A stretch of 64,000 nucleotides of DNA, taken from positions 1-64,000 of the forward strand of contig CDRNVI010000090.1 of NCBI GenBank assembly GCA_977017575.1. The letters run 5' to 3'. The notes beneath the pieces are model-generated. The model was not told where the DNA came from. It did not search any database and was given only the letters and a program-made list of their open reading frames with translations. The position numbers were made by a program, and so were the translations under genes. Shown here piece by piece: positions 58,333-64,000 of the stretch (position 1 is the first letter of the stretch; each line of letters opens with the position of its first letter). Source of the DNA: Paramoeba atlantica (Eukaryota; Discosea).

Positions 58333-59505
58333 ATGAACGCAGCATTTCTATTGATTTACGAGTGTGTTCTCCACGTCGGTTTCTTTTGGCTTTGCACTGT
58401 AACGTGCAGTATATTAATTCCTGCAACTGTTTTTCTACGTTGGGTATCTAGACTTCTTCTGCAGTTCGGTTACCAAAAGGATTCGAAAAAACACGTGATC
58501 TGCTTTTTCGGCGCGTCCACGTATTTTTCTGAACATGTCATTCACGAATTATTGAATGCGGGACATAATACACTTCTCATTCATCATGACGAGGAGCTGT
58601 TACGTAATCTTCGCAGGAATTCACTAGATCTTGTCGACCAAAAACCTTCGGCAGGTATACTTCATGGCGTCAACACATCCGGAAGTGAGGAAAGCTTTCA
58701 CACACGATTGCAGGATATTCTCTCTCATCTGAAAGTCAAAGAATTATCTCTTGTTTACGTCGTTCCTTTTAGGGAAGGAGAGACACGTTTTATGGACAAA
58801 GATTTTGCCAACACTTTTCAATCGTTTACTGATCAACTAGGCAGAATATGGAACATTTGCGAATCGAGATCCCTTACGCCAGGACGGTTAATGATTTTGG
58901 AAAATGAATTTTCCAAAGCTGATTTCTCCGACACGCATTCACACCGTTTGGTTCAAGTTTATCAACAATGCAATTTCGACCGATTTCGCTCATTTCGCGA
59001 TCATTGGAATGCTAACAACGAAAATGCATCGAATGCTAAAAACGAATGTGACATCGTACGAGTAGTCGTTCCATCGTACGAATGTGTGGAAAGCGCATTG
59101 CATCCAGGAAAACGAAGTGAAGAGGCGGATTCTACGAAAGACGGAACCATCTCTGCGCCCGAAACAGAACAGGAAAAAGTAGACTCAAAAGTAGAACCCA
59201 AAAACATTGCAGCGTGTGACCCCGTTGCACCAAGCGTGACTGTTAACGGACAATCCGACACCCAGTTTGCCCAGTTCGAGGCAAATACTAGCGAAATTCT
59301 AAGTATTTTAAGCGCCACGGTGCTAGGTTTTGATGAATATCATCCCGGAAGTTCTCAGTTCTCTTTATTTGAAGAAAGCATCCGGAGGTGTTGCCCGAAC
59401 TACTTTAGTTTGAAGTGGAAAATTTTCATTCCTTTGTTAGGCGTTTTTTCCCGGTTGTACGACTTTAGCGTTAAAGCATGTAACAAATTGCTCTTGCGCT
59501 CTTGA
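58333..59505 (+). CDS. Membrane protein with degenerate short-chain dehydrogenase-like domain
   Basis: Protein of 390 residues. An N-terminal hydrophobic segment (about 5-40) is followed by HVICFFGASTYFSEHVIHEL, NTLLIHHDEELLRNL and a LVYVVPF strand. This is the beta-alpha-beta opening of a 17beta-hydroxysteroid dehydrogenase or 3-ketoacyl-CoA reductase type SDR, where active enzymes have TGxxxGIG. The Y-x-x-x-K active site is not evident. A charged linker (about 260-310) and a C-terminal hydrophobic stretch, KIFIPLLGVFSRLYDF, follow. It may be an ER protein that has lost catalysis. Family match low. Confidence 0.4.
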   Translation: MNAAFLLIYECVLHVGFFWLCTVTCSILIPATVFLRWVSRLLLQFGYQKDSKKHVICFFGASTYFSEHVIHELLNAGHNTLLIHHDEELLRNLRRNSLDLVDQKPSAGILHGVNTSGSEESFHTRLQDILSHLKVKELSLVYVVPFREGETRFMDKDFANTFQSFTDQLGRIWNICESRSLTPGRLMILENEFSKADFSDTHSHRLVQVYQQCNFDRFRSFRDHWNANNENASNAKNECDIVRVVVPSYECVESALHPGKRSEEADSTKDGTISAPETEQEKVDSKVEPKNIAACDPVAPSVTVNGQSDTQFAQFEANTSEILSILSATVLGFDEYHPGSSQFSLFEESIRRCCPNYFSLKWKIFIPLLGVFSRLYDFSVKACNKLLLRS

Positions 59506-59930
59506 GTATAGCAAATCTCCATTTTCGATGCGACTATGCACCTGAACGCATCGCAGTGCTATTGTGATGCCAACTTCACATCACATTCATTGCACTTAAT
59601 GCATCACGAATTTTGAGCTCAGTAAATAATTCGTTGTTCTGATGCTTGGACATCAGCCTCAAATACTAGTTCGAGTTCCTAAAAATATTTGCCCATTATC
59701 ACGAGATAGTTTCTTCTTTGAAAACAAAACGTTTCGTACATGGTAATCCAGTATATTGAAGAAGCGAAGCGGTTCGCCATATTAGTTAAGACTCCGTAAG
59801 GTGGATTTGGGTATTTATGTTTTATCCTGGAAAAATAAATTTCTGTACGTTTTAAGCACCTTGCAATATTTATCGCATCAACAAGTACCCCTGTATACAA
59901 TATGTATACAATATGCATACTGCATACAAT
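59506..59930. other. Intergenic spacer before repeat copy 4
   Basis: AT-rich; ends with short tatacaata/atgcatactg repeats (59890-59930). No gene. Confidence 0.4.
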
Positions 59931-60595
59931 ATTGCGGTGGTTGTATAACTACCGCTCTACCCTCGATTATTGCAAAAAAAGTGAACAAAAACAGTGAAAA
60001 TATAAAGAGAAACACAGTAATATAATAGAAGAAAAAAATATAAAAGGGGGCTCCGGTGGTCCAAAAATGAAAAATTGAAAAAAAAGGGGGGTCTAGTGGG
60101 GGGGTCCATGGGGGGGGCATACGTCAAGAATGTTTTTTCGAATTTTTTGCTTTTCAAAATCGAGCGCAGGGAAGTGGTAGAGTAGGCCGCGGCGATATTT
60201 TCCACCCCCCACTGTGGGTACCCCCCCTGGTACGCGCAGGAGGGGTCCGACAAAATTTCCGAAAATTTTGGGGCGACCAAAAAAAAATAAATTTTGACCC
60301 AAAAAAAAGTAAAAATATTATTTTTCCAAAATCGTGTCCTAAAACGTGTTTTAAGAGTTTTGCACCTCAGCTACCATTCTACGACGTTTTTTTCGACAGA
60401 TTCGACTCCTGCCCCTATTGGTAAGGCATCCAAAACGGCACAAATTCGGTGTGAAATTTCGCAATTTTTGCAGAAAAATCGAGCTTTTTCCCCCAAAAAA
60501 GTAGATTATTCATGATGTATTGGAGATTTTTCTTTTTTAGGCTCTTCGTTAAACGCGGTGGTAGTTTTCAACGCGAAGTGCACAGCATGAGTGAC
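59931..60595 (+). repeat. Repeat family A, copy 4
   Basis: Begins attgcggtggttgtataacta, runs through AT-rich, G-rich and gagcgcagggaagtggtagagtaggccgcgg blocks, and ends in the half palindrome ttcgttaaacgcggtggtagttttcaacgcg at 60546-60576. It matches copy 3 (2245-2955) over almost its whole length except the final AT-rich arm and terminal repeat, which are missing. It is therefore truncated on the right. Confidence 0.72.
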
Positions 60596-61295
60596 ACCAA
60601 CACTAATTCCTTGTAGCACAACAAGTTTAGTGGGACTCCGTGCTTTAAGAGTTTACCGTTGCCAAGATCCATTTCTTCGAAGAACAATGAATTTTCCGGA
60701 CGGTTTCTTTTTATTCGCTGCCAGATTCATTACTGGTATTTAACCTTGCAGAAAATTTGAGGCTCAGAGGTTCATACGTTATGGCGAGTAATCCGTTGAA
60801 CAGTTCAAGACTCTACGATTTCACCAATACACTTATTGATACAGTGGACCAATGCGATAGTATTCCGGTGGCGTAATGTGAATGTAGGTTTGCGTGTTTG
60901 AATATCAGGTGTTTATATAAAAAACAAATATTAAATATTGTACATACAGGGGGGTACACGAAATTATTGGGGGGTGCACAAAAAATTGTGAGGCATGTCC
61001 AGTTTTGGAAACTCTTATTCAACAGTGATTAATATTTGCTCAAGACCAACAGCAAAAAAAATGGAAGGTTAAAGCAGCCGGTTTGGAGTCATTATTAGAA
61101 TTACCGTGATGTATCCAGTGACGAAAAATTGGTTGAAATCAAAAACTAAACACTATTCACTTCCCTACTTTTTGATAAACAGGATAAGTCACCTAGCAAG
61201 ATAAGTCAGGGAGGTGACGGTAGGTCAAATACGGTAAAACCTGTTTTTCAAAACTTGCGCCTAGCTTAGTGTATTTCTACATTTAAAGATTAATA
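60596..61295. other. Intergenic region, no gene seen
   Basis: AT-rich. A G-run pair at 60947-60990 (tacaggggggtacac...attggggggtgcac) resembles one end of the TA-targeting G/C-run MITEs, but no partner arm is found. Confidence 0.4.
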
Positions 61296-62513
61296 ATGAA
61301 GTGTTGTCTTACCTTGCCGTTTGGTCGTTCGCTGACGCAGTGGACTATTAAAGGACTTTACTCGCATGGCCCACGCCGATCTTACTGCATAGACATTAAA
61401 GTCCCTTTCATTGCGGAGTCCATTACGGAGGGGATCATCAAGGGATGGAATCGAGGCGTCGGGGACAGCTTACGCGAGGACAATGAGGTGTGTGAAATTG
61501 AATCTGACAAGCTCGCAGTCTCCGTGAAAGCGCCCACCACAGGTGTGCTAACCGCTCTGAAAGCCAAGGAAGGCGTCACCGTTCAAGTCGGGGATGTGAT
61601 AGCCACCATGAAGAAAGGGGAAATAGCGAATGATTCCAAAAAAACATCCTCACCGGGTGCTCTATCTCAAACAGAGAAGTCGAAACCCTCGGAACCCGCA
61701 ACGAAGAGTACCCCAACAACCCCTGCAGCAGCGAAAGAAAAAGAGCCAGCACCTAAAGCTGCTGACACAAAGTCTCGAGCCCCAGAAGTAGTGTGTTCGA
61801 GCACGGATACTCGAGTACGTCGGGTGCGTACCTCCCCGATGCGCCAGCGTATTGCGGACCGCCTGAAGGCGAGCCAGAATACTGCCGCGATGCTCACCAC
61901 ATTTAATGAAATCGACATGAGTGCGCTTATACAAATGAGGGAGACCTACAAGGAGGCGTTCCAAAAGAAGCACGGGGTGAAGCTCGGGTTTATGTCCGCG
62001 TTCGCTAAGGCCTCGGCCCACGCGCTGCAGGAGGTGCCGATCATTAACGCTGCATGGGAGGATCAGCATATTGCGTATCATGACTATGTGGATATCAGCG
62101 TCGCGGTAGCTACTCCGACGGGTTTAGTGGTTCCCGTGCTGCGTGACGTGCAGGACATGTCTTTTGCGGATATTGAGAAAAAAATTGTGGAGTACGGGGA
62201 GAAGGCGAAGAACAAACAGCTCACGATGGCGGAGATGTCCGGTGGGACGTTCACCATCTCCAATGGAGGGGTGTTTGGAAGTTGGATGGGAACTCCCATC
62301 ATTAATCCCCCGCAGAGTGCAATTTTAGGGATGCATGCGACGAAGAAAAAGCCGTGGGTCGATTCCACAGGCAATCTTGTGGTGCGCCCTATTATGATTA
62401 TCGCACTGACCTATGACCATCGCATAATAGACGGGCGCGATGCAGTCGTGTTTCTTGTAAAGATCAAGAACCTGATTGAAGACCCCCATCGCCTGATATT
62501 GGACTTGGCGTAG
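61296..62513 (+). CDS. DLST: Dihydrolipoamide succinyltransferase (2-oxoglutarate dehydrogenase E2)
   Basis: Protein of 405 residues. An Arg/Trp/Ser-rich mitochondrial presequence (1-30) is followed by a lipoyl domain (about 31-110, VPFIAESITEGIIKGWN, lipoyl-Lys72 in ESDKLAV), a Lys/Pro/Ala-rich linker (about 110-165), and a catalytic domain from SPMRQRIADRLKASQNTAAM to the C-terminus with DHRIIDGRDAV (His375, Asp379). There is no peripheral-subunit-binding domain, as is normal for eukaryotic DLST. It makes succinyl-CoA in the TCA cycle. Distinct from the BCKDH E2 at 14011, which has that domain. Confidence 0.95.
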   Translation: MKCCLTLPFGRSLTQWTIKGLYSHGPRRSYCIDIKVPFIAESITEGIIKGWNRGVGDSLREDNEVCEIESDKLAVSVKAPTTGVLTALKAKEGVTVQVGDVIATMKKGEIANDSKKTSSPGALSQTEKSKPSEPATKSTPTTPAAAKEKEPAPKAADTKSRAPEVVCSSTDTRVRRVRTSPMRQRIADRLKASQNTAAMLTTFNEIDMSALIQMRETYKEAFQKKHGVKLGFMSAFAKASAHALQEVPIINAAWEDQHIAYHDYVDISVAVATPTGLVVPVLRDVQDMSFADIEKKIVEYGEKAKNKQLTMAEMSGGTFTISNGGVFGSWMGTPIINPPQSAILGMHATKKKPWVDSTGNLVVRPIMIIALTYDHRIIDGRDAVVFLVKIKNLIEDPHRLILDLA

Positions 62514-62916
62514 AACGCGCAGTTCTTTTACCAGTGCAAAATCTGTTAACAAAGGTTTCTGATGAACGAAATGTTATATTATTTCTGAAATCGGTTTCTG
62601 GGCCTCGTAGTTGCGTTTTTTATTTACAGGTGAAATTAAAACTTGTACCCCTAAAAGAAAAGTCACACAAGCAAAATACGCTATTTGTGTAACGATAATT
62701 AAGTAAACTAGAAACTTTGAACTTGATAGCATGCGTTTGAAAGGTAAGATTTACATCAACTTGCTACGACTGTATGTAAAATTTTGTTCCTCGTTCATTT
62801 GCGATTTTAGGGAAGGATACAATGCTTGAAAATTATGGAAAAACAACCGTGTAGAGCTTTTTATCGTGTACGTAAATTTTGCTTCTATCCACACTAGTAT
62901 ACTACTCTTGCTAAAC
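62514..62916. other. Intergenic spacer, no gene seen
   Basis: AT-rich spacer between DLST and NOC2. Short frames on the minus strand are shadows. Confidence 0.4.
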
Positions 62917-64000
62917 ATGGCTGGCAAGCAAAGTAAATCTCTCAAGAAATTTGCTAAGCGGAAGCTGACTGATGTTATTTCCAAACGACGTCGCATACGA
63001 CCGGTTGTCAAGGAAATGCGAACGAAACAAGATAAGAAAGTCGAGCGCGCCAAAGCTAAGCAGGAAGACGAAGAAAAGAAACACATGCAGCAGCTTGATG
63101 AGTTGAAGGAGGAGGATCAAGAGTTCGCCGATTTCCTTAAAATGGAAGATCCGGGACTTCTCGAGTTTGGGGATGATGGATTGGGTGCAGAAGAGACTTT
63201 CTCAGATGATGATCTGAACGAGTTACACAAGGACGAGGAGCATATCGACGAACTGACCACAAAGTGGAGCCCTGCACGTATTGCGGAGATAATATCCAAC
63301 TCCTTGGGCGTATCCCTTGACGAAACCCCCACCGGCACGGTGAAGACCCCCACTCAGACATCACTCCGAAGGGCCTCGCAAGCGTTTCATCAAATTGTAC
63401 TTTTGCTCAGCTCTGAATCCGTGACGGACGCCGCCGATGTTGTTTCTCTCGTGAAGGCACTCAAATTTACTGCCGAGAATTTCTGTCAAGCATGTAATCA
63501 AGTTTTAGGGAGAACGAACTCAGGTGGGCTTCCTAAATCGTACTCCAACTACCCATCTCTTGCCCCTGCCATTCGCTCCTTTATAACGAATTGTGCAGCA
63601 ATCGTTTCCTCCGATGCGTTTGACACGGACATTGCCTCGACAGTGGTTCACTGCCTGGGCGACACCGGTGTGGAGTACGTGGGCATTTTTCCGAAGCCAA
63701 TGAAAAAGATTCTAAGAGCGGCATTGAAACTATCAACCCACCTGACCAGCAGCTTTACACGGGAATCAGCTCGATTGTTTCTACATTCGTGCGCGCGTCG
63801 GCTTGGAGCTTCTCTGCGCGAGAGTATATTTAAAGGCATGTTTTTGGCTGTCGTGGCGGTGGCACCTTCGTATGCCGAGGACACGGCTCCTGCCATTGCG
63901 GACATGATTGAAGGCCTCTCGGTTGCGTATGGAATCGATCTAGGCATGGCGTATGCGACGCTTTTTGTGTACGTCCGTCAGCTTGCTTTATATCTCCGTG
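62917..64000 (+). CDS. NOC2: Nucleolar complex protein 2 (NOC2), 5' part; runs off the window
   Basis: An open frame from the ATG at 62917 continues through the window end (361 codons). The N-terminus is Lys-rich (KKFAKRKLTDVISKRRR), with an acidic segment EETFSDDDLNELHKDEEH, and then a helical repeat domain that ends at the edge with GIDLGMAYATLFVYVRQLAL, matching NOC2's YxxxFVYIRQLAIHLR block. NOC2 partners NOC1 and NOC3 in pre-60S ribosome assembly and export. The C-terminal half lies outside the window. Confidence 0.88.
   Translation, partial: MAGKQSKSLKKFAKRKLTDVISKRRRIRPVVKEMRTKQDKKVERAKAKQEDEEKKHMQQLDELKEEDQEFADFLKMEDPGLLEFGDDGLGAEETFSDDDLNELHKDEEHIDELTTKWSPARIAEIISNSLGVSLDETPTGTVKTPTQTSLRRASQAFHQIVLLLSSESVTDAADVVSLVKALKFTAENFCQACNQVLGRTNSGGLPKSYSNYPSLAPAIRSFITNCAAIVSSDAFDTDIASTVVHCLGDTGVEYVGIFPKPMKKILRAALKLSTHLTSSFTRESARLFLHSCARRLGASLRESIFKGMFLAVVAVAPSYAEDTAPAIADMIEGLSVAYGIDLGMAYATLFVYVRQLALYLR

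Noticed and set aside
1-64000. tRNA, rRNA, spliced-leader RNA or CRISPR arrays
   Set aside because: No cloverleaf, rRNA core or SL-like motif noticed, and regularly spaced repeats are coding or TIR-derived; a covariance search could still find a small RNA.

Overview
This 64-kb window looks like nuclear DNA of a kinetoplastid-like euglenozoan protist, possibly an early-branching kinetoplastid; the lineage is inferred, not tested. About 33 host genes and three uncertain ORFs are all on the + strand, appear intronless, and are separated by short AT-rich spacers. Many spacers carry pyrimidine runs just before the ATG. This fits polycistronic transcription with trans-splicing. The only minus-strand reading frames that look like real protein belong to transposon or retroelement remnants.

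Layout. 1-2955: a G/C-tract repeat family around a small leucine-rich membrane protein. 3047-20022: mitoribosomal mL43, an FHA protein, a TPR-like protein with a huge Pro/Gln/Ser repeat, a one-pass membrane protein, a coiled-coil protein, a pogo-like relic, histone-mRNA stem-loop binding protein, the BCKDH E2 subunit, an XRN-type exoribonuclease, a small unknown and a degenerate RNB protein. 20683-22071: a Merlin transposon with target duplications. 22264-29477: a membrane-anchored kinase, a WEE1-like kinase, MITEs, a structured non-coding stretch, a DEDDh exonuclease and a confusing set of small ORFs. 29584-36363: a transposon graveyard (Tc1/mariner, hAT, Merlin, TA-flanked MITEs) with nesting that can be read from target duplications. 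37256-47945: a small Tim, a sorting-receptor-like glycoprotein, ERD2, a pseudokinase, an LRR protein, an unknown conserved protein, an exosome RNase PH-like subunit, an OCIA-like membrane protein and TBCE. 47946-49400: retroelement scraps. 49532-59505: a zinc-ribbon protein, pyruvate kinase, an actin-related protein, a cyclophilin-like protein, MTG1 GTPase, a MITE, an Sm protein and a degenerate SDR-like protein. 59931-60595: another copy of the first repeat family. 61296-64000: DLST (2-oxoglutarate dehydrogenase E2) and the 5' part of NOC2.

Functional themes are mitochondrial metabolism and translation (two E2 acyltransferases, mL43, MTG1, small Tim), RNA processing and decay (XRN, RNB-like, SLBP, exosome, Sm, DEDDh nuclease), cell-cycle and cytoskeleton control (WEE1-like, other kinases, TBCE, ARP) and the secretory pathway (ERD2, sorting receptor). 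The most unusual signals are: a conserved XRN N-terminus one base out of frame; a repeated within-gene switch from C-rich to G-rich sense strand; a compact tetraloop-rich structured stretch at about 26.58-26.96 kb; a Merlin element whose TIRs are built of short tandem repeats; and a hAT element with a perfect 8-bp target duplication carrying two nested MITEs.
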